A stretch of DNA of 64,000 bases from Trebonia sp963774945. GTDB lineage: Bacteria; Actinomycetota; Actinomycetes; Streptosporangiales; Streptosporangiaceae. The position numbers and the translations under genes are program-made. Positions 1-9,679 of the stretch are shown in pieces; the stretch's first letter is position 1; every line of letters begins with the position of its first letter. The notes beneath the pieces were generated by a model. The model made no database searches, had not been told where the DNA came from, and saw nothing but the letters and a program-made list of their open reading frames with translations. Where the stretch lies: the NCBI GenBank assembly GCA_963774945.1, contig CAVZHA010000007.1, positions 434,001-498,000 on the forward strand, in the 5' to 3' direction.

Positions 1-252
1 AGCTGTCGGCGCAGTTCGTCGCCGATCCGGTGCTGTCGGACGCGGCGCTGCGCGGCCGCGCTGCCCGCCGGGGTGCGCTACCTGCCGATCGCAGGCGCCC
101 GCGGCCTGACCCGGGCGGACATGGCCCGCAACACGCTCGTGCCCCGGGTCGTCGGTCCCGCTGGCGACGGCCCGGTGACCGTCGACGGCGTCGCCGTCCC
201 GGTGCACGAGGCGACGTCCCTGCCGCTGACCAGGCTGCACCACCTCGGCTAG
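1..252 (+). CDS. ureC: Urease subunit alpha, C-terminal end (partial, one frame change)
   Basis: The last 80 or so codons of a gene that begins outside the window. The tail reads ARGLTRADMARNTLVPRV, then VTVDGVAVP and LPLTRLHHLG before TAG at 250-252. This follows the end of urease alpha subunits, where a [RK]ADM-x-[RH]N segment is followed by a VDG strand and a final LP-x2-R motif. The nickel-binding residues lie upstream, outside the window. Reading frame changes once near position 52: the first 50 bases continue in a different frame (SAQFVADPVLSDAAL) from the end. The product would hydrolyse urea in the cytoplasm. No other urease gene follows, so accessory genes, if present, lie upstream. 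Assignment rests on this short tail only. Confidence 0.6.
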   Translation, partial: SCRRSSSPIRCCRTRRCAAALPAGVRYLPIAGARGLTRADMARNTLVPRVVGPAGDGPVTVDGVAVPVHEATSLPLTRLHHLG

Positions 253-383
253 CGGCGGGCACGGCGCTTGCGTGGGGCAGCGTTGCTGGCGCCTGCTTTT
301 AGGCCGTATTAGCGTCCGTCGAAATTCAATAATGATCTTGGCCCGGTAGAATTCGATCCGGTATCAGTAGTTTCACTGCGCCT

Positions 384-410
384 CAATGCCGGTTCGAGTT
401 GTCGGCATTG
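384..410. promoter_or_regulatory. Inverted repeat (8-bp arms) upstream of the TPR gene
   Basis: CAATGCCG (384-391) and CGGCATTG (403-410) are perfect complements around an 11-base spacer. It lies in an AT-richer gap after ureC and 15 bases before a good promoter. It could be the ureC terminator hairpin or an operator. There is no clear T-run after it, so I cannot decide. Confidence 0.45.
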
Positions 411-424
411 TTATGCAGGGCCTC

Positions 425-452
425 TTGATAACTAACGCGTTTGGAGCATAAT
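425..452 (+). promoter_or_regulatory. Sigma-70-like promoter for the TPR gene
   Basis: TTGATA at 425-430 and CATAAT at 447-452, separated by 16 bases, in an AT-rich pocket of an otherwise GC-rich region. The ATG at 489 lies about 37 bases downstream, preceded by a G-rich ribosome-binding stretch near 480. Confidence 0.5.
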
Positions 453-488
453 CGGCAGCAGTCTGCAGGGGGAAAGCAGGGGGGCTGC

Positions 489-2302
489 ATGACATCGGAT
501 ACGACCCCGCCCGAGGTGCCACCTCGGGGGGAAAACGCACCGCCGGACGACCATACGGAAGTCGATGACCGAACGGAAGCGAAGGAAAGCCCCGCGCCTC
601 CGGCCGAAAAACGGCGCCCCGGGCACGCCGGCCGGGTCGTCGTATCGTTGGTCATCGTCGGCGTGGCGCTCGTGCTCGCGTTTTCCCCCGCCGCCCGGCT
701 GGCCGCGCAGGGGCTGCCGGTCGCGCCTGAGCGCACCGTCTCGGTCGCGGCGGGGCCCCAGCGCGGGCCCGCCACCGCGGTCCGGGCAGTTCCGGCTGGC
801 CTGCCGACCGGGGCCCGGATCCGGACCGCCGCCGACGTGCTTCCGTACGCGGTCGCGGCCCTAGGCAGGCCCGACGCCGAGGCCCTGATGGCGCTGCTGA
901 ACGCGCGGTCCGGCCTGGCGGTCACCGATCAGAGGCTACCGCCAGTACCCGTATCGCTACCCGCCGCTCGACGCGGTGCTCGACCGCGCGCCGCCGGCCA
1001 GCCTCGCTCTCGGCGGTACCGCCCTCGGGGCCGCGCTCACGGAACTGGCCGCGCAACCGCAGGGCAGCACCCCGTCGGACTCCGACCTCCGCCATCGAGA
1101 ACGCCGGGCCGGCCGCCTACGGCGTGCTGAATCGAGTCCAGGCGGCCGGCGGATGCGCAGCGCAGCTGGACCTGCTGCTGTTGCTGACCGCCGATGAGGT
1201 CACGATGCTCGACGCCGGTCCGAGCGCGGGCGGGGGCGCCGTCGGCGGGCAGGAGCGGCGCGCCGAGGCGGCGTGCCCGCACGATCCGACGCCGGGTTGG
1301 CTGGTAGGCGAGGCGCAACTGAGAATGCTGGAGGTCTCGGAGACGGTCACCGATGCCGACCCGACGGTGATCGGGGCGCTGCGCGGAGCCCACGCGACCT
1401 TCAGTCAGCTGGCCGCTGAGTATCCCCGCGATCCCGGGGTCCTGACCGGGCTTGGCGACAGCTATCTCCGGGCCGGGACCTACCTGATGTCCAGCGAGCC
1501 CTTCACCGCGCAGCTGGACTTCAGGTCGGCCATCGCCGCCTACGACCGCGCGTCGGCGCTGGGCGACGCCCGCGACGCGGCCGCCGGCGTGGCCCGCGCG
1601 CCAGATCGGCCTCGGCCAGCCGACCGGGGCAGCGCGGCTGCTGGCGCCTCTCGCCCGCTCAAGCAGCGAACCGGGCGAGCTCCTCGAGCTGCTCATCGAA
1701 GCCGACGAGGCGAGCCCACGATTTCACTGCCGCCATGAACGCGGCGCAGCTTCTCGAGCAGCGCGCGAGCGCGGCTTACCCGGACGGCGACGCCCTGATC
1801 CCGGTGCCGTTGACGGGGTCGATCGACCCGCTGGACGACGTCTCGTTCCCGTTGTCCTTCGGGGCAGGCCGACTGACGCCGCTGACGGCACAGCTGTCTA
1901 GTGCCCGGCGGCGCGGGCGGATCGCTGCAGGACCTGTCCTTCATCCCCGACTACCGGGATGACCCCGGGGTAACGGGAGCGGAGCTGGGCTGCCCGTCGT
2001 GGAGCTGGACCAGGGACGAGCTGCTCCTCGGGCACGCGGCCCTTGCCCTGGCCAGCTGGCCCGCGCAGTTCGCGAGCGTCCGGCCCGAGCGGCGGCTACT
2101 GTTACACGTCGGACGAGCTTGAAGCTGATCGCGCAGACGCAAGCCGGCCAGCCGCCCGACCAGGCGACCCTGAAGGCCGACGGTCTGACCAGCGACGACC
2201 TCGCCGACGGGTGGCAGAACCTGCTCCGCTGGGCGGGAAACCTCCCCGCCGCCAAGGTGGCGGCCTCGAGCCTGGCAGGCAGCCCGTGGGAGCGGCAGCG
2301 CC
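489..2302 (+). pseudogene. 5' portion of the TPR membrane protein, multiply frame-broken
   Basis: From ATG 489 the reading is MTSDTTPPEVPPRG, an acidic proline-rich N-terminus of about 48 residues. A single transmembrane helix follows (VVVSLVIVGVALVLAFSPAA, about residues 49-68), then an extracytoplasmic stretch (GARIRTAADVLPYAVAALGRPDAEAL). Coding continues across at least five or six frame changes between about 940 and 2300. Good pieces include 1330-1600 (TFSQLAAEYPRDPGVLTGLG, a TPR-like helix pair) and 2100-2290 (DLADGWQNLLRWAGNLPAAK). The last piece runs toward the intact frame starting at 2303. I believe 489-3907 was one gene of roughly 1,100 codons. Whether the breaks are real decay or sequence errors cannot be told here. 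Confidence 0.5.
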
Positions 2303-3907
2303 ATGCCCGCGCTTCGGCTGGGCGAAATCGACTTCCTGATGCACGATTACAACGACGCCGCCGCCGAATTCAGCCTCGCGGCGCACCGTTGGCGCCTGGT
2401 GAGCTACAACGCCGACCTGCAAGTCGACCAGGCGGAACTCGACCAAGGGGCGGCGTTGTTCGCGGCCGGCCGTGCGGCCGAGGCCGTGGCGACGCTTCGT
2501 CCGCTGGACATGACGGGAACCGAAGGCTATTCGTACCAGAATTCATCGGGCGTGGGAAACAACAATGCCGCACTTCAATTCGCGGCCGTCTCGTACTACG
2601 CGTGCGAGCAACTCGCAGACTATGAAAGCGAGACGGGCAACCTGCACGCGGCGGTGGAAGATTACACCAACGCGCTGGCCTGGGTACCACAGCTCGAGGG
2701 CGGCGCCAATATCCGGCCGGAAGTGCTGAACAACAATGCCGCGCTGGCCTATCTCGGCCTGGGCGAAACCACGACGGCGGCCGCGCGGGAGAACCAGGCG
2801 CTGGCGGCCGACCCGAAGGACCCGGTTTTCCTCATGACCGCCGGATTCATAGCCGACCGGTCCGGCCAGGTCGCGCAGGCGGCTCGGTACGACCGGGCGG
2901 CGCTGGCGAGCGACCCGGGCGCCTTCCCGGCGGCGAACGACCTCAGCGTCGAGCTGATGCGCAGCCACCAGCAGGGCGAAGCGGTCGAGGCGCTCCGTCA
3001 GGCGGTCGGCGCCAATCATGATTACGCGCTCGGCTGGTTCAACCTGGGGGTCATGGAATCGAGACTCGGGCCGCTCCACGTTCTCGACGCGCAGGGCGCG
3101 TTCGCAATGGCCTACTCGCTCGATCCGGCCCTGCAAGGTCGCCAGCACCAGCTGACGATCGACGCGTCCGTCTATCGGACGGCGCTGGACCTGTCCAAAC
3201 CGCTGCCGCCGAACTGGAGCATCGCGCAGCTGTCACAGCCCGTGCCCGCGGCGGCGGCGGGCTTGCTGGCCCTCGGGCTGCTGGCTCTCGGCCTGGCCAG
3301 AGCGGCCGGGCACGGCGGCAGCGCCCTGGCGGGCCAGTGGCTCGACCCGCTGACCGACCGGCTCCAGTCGACGCCACTGCTGCGCAGGCTGCATCGCCCC
3401 CTCTGGTCGCTGGCAGCGACCGCGGCCAGCTTCCTGTTCGCCTACCTGCGCAAGGGAGCCGGCCCGACCGAAGTGGTTACGTACGTCGCCGGAGTAGTCG
3501 TCCTCGCCCTGGTGGCGGTTGGCGCCAGGGTAATCCTGGCGAGGCGAAACCACATCACCGCGACCCACGAGACGTGGCCGCCTGCGCTGGCCATTGGCCT
3601 CGTCACCGGGGCGGCCGGGCTACCGTGGGCGCCCCTTCCGGTGGTGAAGGCGGACGGGAAGGACGCCGCCAAGGTCCACTTGGCCGCGCCGATAACGCTG
3701 GCAGCCCTCAGCGCGCTGCTGTTCGTTGAGTCGGTGTGGCTGCACACCCCGGTCACCGAGTCATGGGCGGTCGCGGCCTTGATTATGTCCGCCTCAACGC
3801 TGCTGCCGGTCGGGCCGCTCGATGGCGCACAGCTCGGTAAGGCCGGGATCCTCGCCGCGACGGGCGTGCTCGGCGGTGCCCTGCTGGTGGGCCTGGGAGT
3901 CATCTGA
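2303..3907 (+). CDS. Tetratricopeptide-repeat protein with a C-terminal S2P-like membrane domain
   Basis: 534 residues open from ATG 2303, but probably the 3' part of the gene starting at 489. Residues 1-290 hold several TPR helix pairs (for example GNLHAAVEDYTNALAWVP, EVLNNNAALAYLGLGE, ALGWFNLGVM), a protein-binding scaffold. Residues about 310-534 contain five or six hydrophobic helices. The last helices carry LLPVGPLDGAQLGK (about 500-513), resembling the LDG motif of site-2 proteases (M50). However, the HE at about residue 425 (THETWPP) lacks the second histidine of HExxH, so a catalytic zinc site is not evident. I infer a membrane scaffold derived from an S2P-type fold, perhaps inactive. 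Substrates are unknown. Confidence 0.6.
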   Translation: MPALRLGEIDFLMHDYNDAAAEFSLAAHRWRLVSYNADLQVDQAELDQGAALFAAGRAAEAVATLRPLDMTGTEGYSYQNSSGVGNNNAALQFAAVSYYACEQLADYESETGNLHAAVEDYTNALAWVPQLEGGANIRPEVLNNNAALAYLGLGETTTAAARENQALAADPKDPVFLMTAGFIADRSGQVAQAARYDRAALASDPGAFPAANDLSVELMRSHQQGEAVEALRQAVGANHDYALGWFNLGVMESRLGPLHVLDAQGAFAMAYSLDPALQGRQHQLTIDASVYRTALDLSKPLPPNWSIAQLSQPVPAAAAGLLALGLLALGLARAAGHGGSALAGQWLDPLTDRLQSTPLLRRLHRPLWSLAATAASFLFAYLRKGAGPTEVVTYVAGVVVLALVAVGARVILARRNHITATHETWPPALAIGLVTGAAGLPWAPLPVVKADGKDAAKVHLAAPITLAALSALLFVESVWLHTPVTESWAVAALIMSASTLLPVGPLDGAQLGKAGILAATGVLGGALLVGLGVI

Positions 3908-3924
3908 GCCGTGAGAACGGCCGA

Positions 3925-4657
3925 CTACGGGTCCTCGGTGAAGGACCACTGGAGGCCGTAGCCGAGGTGCGGGCGGGGGTGGGAGAAGGCGGCGCGGGCC
4001 TCGCCGGTGGCGTCGACCGGGACCTGCTCGAAGGGGCCCGGGACTCCCTCGTAGGGGTAGTAGACGTGCACGTCCTCGCCGGTGACCTGGCGGACCCAGC
4101 GCGGCGGGCGGCGGCGGTCGAAGCGGACCCGGAGGTCGAAGCCGTCGCAGCGGCGTTCGGGACGGAAGACGTAGTAGTCGCGCATCGGCTCGTCCGCGGC
4201 CACCCGGATGCGCATCTCGTACTCGTGCGTCTGGTCGGGCTGCAGAGGGCGCGGGAGCCCGATGATGTAGCGGGTCCGGTTCCTCGACAGCTCCTCGGCC
4301 CGGAGCAGGGTGCCGCCGCTGGTGACGTCGGCCTTGAGGCCGAGCCGGCGCTGACCCGATTCCCTGGGCGTGTCGAGCACGAGTGGTGATCTCGGTCAGC
4401 TGGTGCCTGGTGGCGACGATGCGGCGGTGCTCGATCGCCTCGGGCGCGTCGCCGTCGAGCATGAACACGGCGCTGAAGTGGTCGATGTACCAGCCGTCGT
4501 CGTCGGGGTCGGACTGGCCACGGCGGCGCTCGAGTTCGGCCGCGATCTCCTGGGCGAGCAGCCGCTGCGCTTCCTCGATCCTGCGCTCGGCGGTCCGGTC
4601 CCCCCGGCCGAGCCTGGTGTCGGCCAGCCACCGCTTGCGCACGGAGTAGGTGGTCAT
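3925..4657 (-). CDS. Hypothetical protein (one frame change)
   Basis: About 244 residues if the frame change near 4385 is bridged. The N-terminal 95 residues are charged and helical (RRIEEAQRLLAQEIAAELERRRG), then GWYIDHFSAVFMLDGDAPEAIEHRR. The C-terminal 150 residues look beta-rich (TRYIIGLPRPL, HEYEMRIRVAAD, RDYYVFRPERRCDGFDLRVRF, HVYYPYEG). No signal peptide or membrane helix is seen. The start ATG (4657) overlaps the stop of the small upstream gene as ATGA, so the two are translationally coupled. I do not recognise a family. The pairing of a short helical protein with a larger beta-rich protein suggests a regulatory partner pair, but that is inference only. Confidence 0.55.
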
Positions 4658-4921
4658 CGCCGCGGGTGTCGCTCGTGCAGCGCCAGCGCGGCGAGGATCG
4701 CGGTGCGCATCTCCTCGGTCAGCCGCCCGGCGAGCGCGCGAAGCTCCCGGCCGAGCTTCTCGTTCGCCTTGCGGGTGTCGCCGCCGGCCAGCTCAAGCAG
4801 CACCGGGCCGATCTTCCCGGACACGTCACCGCTGAACGCGCGGTTCTTGCGGAGCGCCTGAATCTCCGCCGCAATCTCCGCCAGGCCCGGCAGACCGCCC
4901 CGCTCCGGGGGGCGATGTCAC
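4654..4921 (-). CDS. Small helical hypothetical protein (homopolymer frame change at start)
   Basis: The frame ending TGA at 4654-4656 reads LAEIAAEIQALRKNRAFSGD then VSGKIGPVLLELAGGDTRKA and ends RTAILAALALHERHPRR. It is an all-helical protein of about 88 residues. In the given sequence this frame has no usable start. Removing one base from the run of six identical bases at 4907-4912 joins it to GTG 4921, giving MTSPPERGGLPGLAEIAAE. That is a direct sign of a homopolymer error. It overlaps the next gene by four bases (ATGA). Family not recognised. Confidence 0.5.
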
Positions 4922-5064
4922 TTAATTGTCACTTTCTCTGGACACTGTCCCATTATGGGGCTATTTCGTGGCCCTGACAGGGATCACGATGGACATGAGC
5001 CGATTGGCGGCTCGGCTGCGGCCCTGCTTGGGGAGGGGCCGCAGCCCCGGTACCGGTCGGCCGA

Positions 5065-5836
5065 TCAGGGGACGGTCAGGATGACCGGGCCGTCGGACGT
5101 GATCGCGATGGTGTGCTCGGCGTGCGCGGCCCGGCTGCCGTCCGAGGTGCGGATCGTCCACCCGTCGTCGTCGAGCCAGATGCCGTCCTTGCCGCCGGCG
5201 ATGAACCACGGCTCGATCGCGAGCACCAGCCCCGGCACCAGCCGCAGGCCGCGGCCCGCCCGCCCGCGGTTGGGGATGTGCGGGTCCTCGTGCATGGTCC
5301 GGCCGACGCCGTGGCCGCCGAGGTCGGTCGAGATGCCGTAGCCGCCGGACCGGCCGATGTGCCCGATCGCGGCCGAGATGTCGCCCAGCCTGCCGCCCGG
5401 CCGGGCGGCCGCGATCCCGGCCGCCAGCGCCGCTCTCGGTCGCGTTGATCAGCTCCGTGTCGGCCGTCGACGGCCGGCCGACGGTGAACGAGATCGCCGC
5501 GTCGCCGACCCAGCCGTCCAGCGTCGCCCCGGCGTCCACGCTGAGCAGGTCGCCCTCCTGCAGCCGGTAGGAGCCGGGGATGCCGTGCAGCGCCGCGTCG
5601 TTCACCGACGTGCAGATGACGGCCGGGTAAGGGACCGGGGCGAACTTCGGGTGATAGTTGAGGAACGGCGAGGTCGCCCCCGCCCGGGCGAGCACGTCCC
5701 TCGCGGCCTCATCGAGTTCCTTGAGGGTGACCCCGGGCGCGGCCGCGCGCGCGGCTCGCCGCCAGCACGTGCGGCGACCACCCGCCCGGCGCGCGCGGAT
5801 CGCGTCGATTTCACCCGCAGTCTTGATCTCGACCAT
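5065..5836 (-). CDS. map: Type I methionine aminopeptidase (frame-disrupted)
   Basis: Removes N-terminal methionine from nascent proteins. Recognisable segments in order are MVEIKTAGEIDAIR, APGVTLKELDEAARDVLARAG, SPFLNYHPKFAPVPYPAVIC with TSVNDAALHGIP, DLLSVDAGATLDGWVGDAAISF, MHEDPHIPNRG and LVLAIEPWFIAGG. The metal ligands expected for the family are visible: Asp of SVDAG, Asp of GDAA, His of MHEDP and Glu of IEPW. The last Glu lies in AHAEHTIAIT. The VNDxxxHGIP segment carries the substrate histidine. Frame changes occur near 5800 and 5745 (mutually compensating) and near 5430, so the given sequence does not encode an intact enzyme. Length of about 257 residues fits the family. Confidence 0.85.
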
Positions 5837-6047
5837 CTACAGACCTTACAGGCCTGGCCGTGCGCAGACGCGAATGACGCCGCGCTCGGCCGGGGGCTGC
5901 GGCGCTCGCGCCATCGGGCTGGGGGCGCGACTGCGCCTTGACCGCTCCGAGGACCCCGATGAGCAGTTGCGGGCCTGCGCTGAGCCGTCCGGCCACACGT
6001 TCTGCGTTTTCCTCGCGCCGGAGTAATGGGCGGGTGAAGAGCCGGCC

Positions 6048-6067
6048 GGGACCGTTCGAGATGACGG
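6048..6067 (-). repeat. Dispersed 3'-end element, copy 1
   Basis: GGGACCGTTCGAGATGACGG on the plus strand, preceded by AGAGCC at 6039-6044. It sits 14 bases beyond the stop of the minus-strand enolase-family gene. Near-identical copies occur at 26455-26474 and 63925-63944, all in the same orientation and all just past stop codons of minus-strand genes. Confidence 0.6.
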
Positions 6068-6081
6068 ATTTGATCTTTTCT

Positions 6082-7230
6082 TTAGGCCGCGACCGCTACC
6101 ACCGAGGAGTTGATCAGGTCCCAGTCGACGTCGGCGCCGAGGCCGGGGGCGGTCGGGGCGTGCACGTTGCCCTCGGCGTCGACCGTGAACGGCTCGGTCA
6201 GGCCGTAGCCGAAGTGGGCGAGGCTGTGATCGCCGGACCGGTTGAAGGCGAGGACCTCGAGCCAGTCGCAGTTGTCGATCGCCATCATCACGTGCCGGGC
6301 GGCGACGTTGTTGAGCGCGTTGTAGGAGTCGTGCACCTCGCAGTTCATTCCGAACGCCTCGGCCAGGTGCGCGATCTTCATCAGGCCGGTGATGCCGCCC
6401 TTGATGACCACGTCGCCGCGCAGGAAGTCGGTCGCGCCGCTGGTGATCCACGGCGGCAGCGCGGCCAGGCCGCCGGGGGTGATCTCGGTCGCGAGCAGCG
6501 GGATGGTCAGGTGCCGGGCGAGCCGCGCGTAGCCGTGGATGTCGTGGTCCGGCAGCGGGTCCTCGTACCAGAAGTAGCCGAGGTCCTGGATCGCCTGGCC
6601 GACGCGGAGCGCGTCCGGGTAGGAGTAGGACCAGGACGAGTCGAGCATCAGCGTCATATCGTCGCCGACCGCGGCGCGGACCGCCGCGCAGGCCTCGATG
6701 TCGAAGCCGACCGGTGGTGACTCGCCCGGCGGCAGCCACGGACCGCGCGGCGGGTGCAGCTTGTAGCCGCGCCAGCCCTGCTCCCGCCAGTACACCGCCT
6801 CGTCCGCGTACTCGGCCGCGGTCTGATGATGGGCGGTGGAGAAGTAGGCCGGGATGCGATCGCGGCAGGTGCCGAGCAGCCGGTGGACCGGCAGGCCCGC
6901 GACCTTGCCCGCGATGTCCCAGAGCGCGATGTCGACCGTGCCGACCGCGTGCGGCGATAGGTAGTGCACCAGGCCGCTCATCCGCCGCCAGTGCCGGCCG
7001 ATGTCGAGCGGGTCGCTGCCGACCAGCCACGGCTTGATGACGGTGACGATCTGGTCGGCGATCTGGGCCGGGCCGGGACCCGGGCTGGAGAGGAACGCGT
7101 TGCCCTCGATGCCCTCGTCGGTGGTGACGCGGAGGACGCCGAGCGGGATCCGCCGTCCGGCGGGGCCGAAGCTGGCCGCGCCGGACGTGGACCGCTCGTG
7201 CAGGACGACGGTCACATCAGTGATACGCAC
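6082..7230 (-). CDS. Enolase-superfamily enzyme (mandelate racemase/muconate lactonizing group)
   Basis: 382 residues, intact, ATG at 7230. These enzymes abstract a proton alpha to a carboxylate, typically on sugar acids or related acids. The N-terminal capping domain covers residues 1-125. The barrel carries three metal ligands at the right spacing: Asp197 (MLDSSW), Glu223 (YEDPL) and Glu249 (ATEITPGG). A candidate Lys is at 157 (GYKLHP). His300 (EVHDS) and Asp273 (RGDVVIKGG) match the His-Asp dyad of mandelate racemase. That points to an acid-sugar dehydratase or racemase and away from a lactonizing enzyme. The substrate cannot be read from sequence. It stands alone between map and the osmoprotectant operon, with a dispersed repeat just after its stop. 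Confidence 0.85.
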   Translation of the reverse strand: MRITDVTVVLHERSTSGAASFGPAGRRIPLGVLRVTTDEGIEGNAFLSSPGPGPAQIADQIVTVIKPWLVGSDPLDIGRHWRRMSGLVHYLSPHAVGTVDIALWDIAGKVAGLPVHRLLGTCRDRIPAYFSTAHHQTAAEYADEAVYWREQGWRGYKLHPPRGPWLPPGESPPVGFDIEACAAVRAAVGDDMTLMLDSSWSYSYPDALRVGQAIQDLGYFWYEDPLPDHDIHGYARLARHLTIPLLATEITPGGLAALPPWITSGATDFLRGDVVIKGGITGLMKIAHLAEAFGMNCEVHDSYNALNNVAARHVMMAIDNCDWLEVLAFNRSGDHSLAHFGYGLTEPFTVDAEGNVHAPTAPGLGADVDWDLINSSVVAVAA

Positions 7231-7256
7231 GTCCGGTCACGTTACTCTTGCCGGTG

Positions 7257-8241
7257 TTAGCTGATCCCGATCGTCTTCAGGAAGGCGGTCGCGACCGTGC
7301 TGTAGTCCTGCTTGTCGGTGATCACGGCGTTGTCCATCTGCAGCAGGGCAGGCGTCGTGAGCGCGGCCGAGACCGTGTTCAGCGTGCTGGTGATGGTGGC
7401 GGTCGCGTCCGCCTTGTAGACGAGCGGGATGACGTTCTGGGCGGCGAAGTTGGCCTTGGGGTCCGACAGCGAGACCAGGTGGTCGGTGATGATCTGCGGA
7501 GTGGTGGTGAAGACGTCCGCCACCTGGACCTTGCCGCCGGTCAGGGCGGCCAGCGTGAGCGGGCCGGACTCGTCCAGCGGGTCGAACGACTTGAAGGTGA
7601 GGCCGTAGGTGGCCTTGAGCCCGGCGATGCCGTCGGGGCGGGTCTTGAACTCCGACGGCGCGCCCAGCACCCAGCCGCTCGCGTACGGCTTGAGGTCGGC
7701 GATCGACTTCAGGTGGTACTTGGCGGCGGTCGCCGCGGTCACCGTCAGCGCGTCGGAGTCCTGGGCCGGGGCCGGGTTGAGGATCTCGAGCGAGGACGGC
7801 AGCTTGGCGGTCAGCGCGGCGTCCACCGCCGCGGTCGTCTTGGCGGTGGAGGTCGGGTCGACCTCGCCCTGAGAGCAGCGCCCCGTTGTACTCGGGGAAG
7901 ATGGTGATCGCGCCCTTGACGACCTGCGGGTAGTAGACCTCGCGGTCGCCGATGTTGAGCTTGGTGGTGGCCTTGACCCCCTTGTCCTGCAGGGCGATCG
8001 CGTAGACCTCGGCCAGCAGCTCGGACTCGGGGAAGTTGGCCGAGCCGACGACCACCGAGCCGGACGCGCCGCCGCCGGACAGCGGGTTGGAGCCCGAGCT
8101 GGCGCTGGTGCTGGCGCTTGCGGCGGCCGAGCTTGGCGCGCTTGAGGAACTTGAAGAGCTGCTTGAGCAGCCGGCCACCGCAGCGAGGGCGATGGCCGTG
8201 ACGGCTGCCATCCCCGTGGCGGTGGCGATCCTGGTGACCAT
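7257..8241 (-). CDS. Osmoprotectant (glycine betaine/choline) ABC substrate-binding lipoprotein (one frame change)
   Basis: Extracellular binding protein of an OsmF/ProX-type importer. ATG 8241 has AAAGGGAA seven bases upstream and is preferred over an ATG at 8271. A hydrophobic signal ends in the lipobox AVAGC, followed by a long Ser/Ala linker. The mature protein opens with VVVGSANFPESELLAEVYA, typical of this family, then KGAITIFPEYNGALL. The C-terminal lobe reads LKPYASGWVLGAP, GKVQVADVFTTTP and DYSTVATAFLKTIGIS. Frame changes once near 7870. It is the last gene of the operon on the minus strand and lies 42 bases after the permease stop. Confidence 0.85.
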
Positions 8242-8283
8242 TGTAGATTTCCCTTTCGGTGTACCCGACATTACTGGTCGATT

Positions 8284-8968
8284 TTACTGGTTATCCCGGC
8301 CCGCCCCGCGCAACCCCGCCGGGACGAGCAGCCTGGACAGCAGGGAGAAGAGCCCGAGCACGAGCAGCGCGAGGATCACGACGAGCAGCGCGCCCCCCGC
8401 GACCGGCCCGTACTGGGTGCTGGCGAGGCCGTCGATGATGAAGCGGCCGAGGCCGCCGAGGCCGATGTAGGCGGCGATCGTCGCGGTCGCGACGACGAAG
8501 ATCGCGCCGGTGCGCAGGCCGACCAGGATCAGCGGCAGCGCGATCGGCACCTCGACCTTGACGCACCTGCTGCCACGGGGTCATGCCCATGCCCTTGGCC
8601 GCGTCCTTGACGCCCGGGTCGACGCCGGCCACGCCCTCGTAGACGTTGACCAGGATCGGCGGGATCGCCAGCACGACCAGCGGGATCAGCCAGGTGAAGA
8701 GCGTGAACCCGAAGTAGACGGCGAGCAGGATGAGCAGGCCGAGGGTGGGGATGGCGCGCCACGCGTTGGCCAGGTTGACGATCGAGGACCGCGCCGCGGC
8801 CGGTGTGGCCGATCAGCACCCCGAGCGGGATCGCGATCAGCGCGGCGATCAGCAGCGGCAGCCCGCTGTAGCCGAGGTGGGCGACGAGCTGCTGCGGCGA
8901 TGCCGCCCGGACCCGCCCCAGTTGGCGGAGGTGGTCACCCAGTCCCAGGCGTAGCTGAAGAAGCTCAT
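8284..8968 (-). CDS. Osmoprotectant ABC permease, second copy (frame-disrupted)
   Basis: ProW-type inner-membrane permease. The start is ATG 8968 (MSFFSYAWDWVTTSANWGG), sharing bases with the TAA of the upstream permease (TAATG). Diagnostic pieces are LAIPPILVNVYEGVAGVDPG with VKDAAKGMGMTPWQQV, the EAA-like loop that contacts the ATPase, and LPLILVGLRTGAIFVVATAT. IAAYIGLGGLGRFIIDGL follows, then a closing membrane helix (LLVVILALLVLGLFSLLSRL). Frame changes occur near 8895, 8805 and 8570. With its neighbour it forms the heterodimeric channel of the importer. Confidence 0.8.
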
Positions 8969-9679
8969 TACCGCGCCCCCGCCCCCGGCGCCGCCGGCGC
9001 GCGCTGGGTGAGCACCCAGCGCGGGCGCTCGCCGGCCGCCCGGTTCCGGCCGGACGCCCACGGGGTGAGCGCCCGCCGCACCCCGACCAGGATCAGGTCG
9101 CAGACCACGGCGAGCGACGATGACCATGAAGAGGCCGACGTAGATCTCGGTCGGGAAGTCCCGCTGCTCGCCGTCGATGAACAGGTAGCCGAGGCTGGAC
9201 ACGCCGATGATCTGGCCGACGCTGGCCAGGCTGACGCTGGACACCACCCCGACTCGGAGCCCGGCGATGATCACCGGGGTCGCCAGCGGCAGCTCGACCG
9301 TGACCAGGCGGCGCAGCGGGCCGTACCCCATCGCGGTCGCGGCCTGCTTGACCGGCGCGGGCACGCCGCGCAGGCCCGTCCACCACGTTCGGCAGGATCA
9401 CGCAGAGCGAGAACACGGTCAGCCCGATGATCACCGTCGTGTCGGTCAGCCCGAACGCCGGGATCAGCGCGATGAACAGGGCGAGCGAGGGGATCGCGTA
9501 GATCACGTTGACGAACGACCAGCGTCGGCGGGTAGAACCAGCGCCACCGCGCCGCCAGCGACCCCGAGCGGCAGCGAGATGGCCAGGCCGATCAGCGGCG
9601 AGACGATGCCGAGAAAGGCGTTCTGCCTGGTCAGTTCCCAGATCTGCGACCAGTTGCTGGGAATCCAGGACCACATCAT
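8968..9679 (-). CDS. Osmoprotectant ABC permease, first copy (frame-disrupted)
   Basis: Start ATG 9679 (MMWSWIPSNWSQIWELTRQN) overlaps the TGA of the ATPase gene. Conserved segments are FLGIVSPLIGLAISLPLGV, VNVIYAIPSLALFIALIPAFG, VIILPN-like FSLCVILPNVVDG, and the coupling loop APVKQAATAMGYGPLRRLVT. VELPLATPVIIAGLRVGVV and SLASVGQIIGVSSLGYLFI follow. Its end, rebuilt from the frame before TAA at 8968-8970, reads VLTQRAPAAPGAGAR. Frame changes occur near 9525, 9375 and 9120. It pairs with the permease at 8284-8968. Confidence 0.8.
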
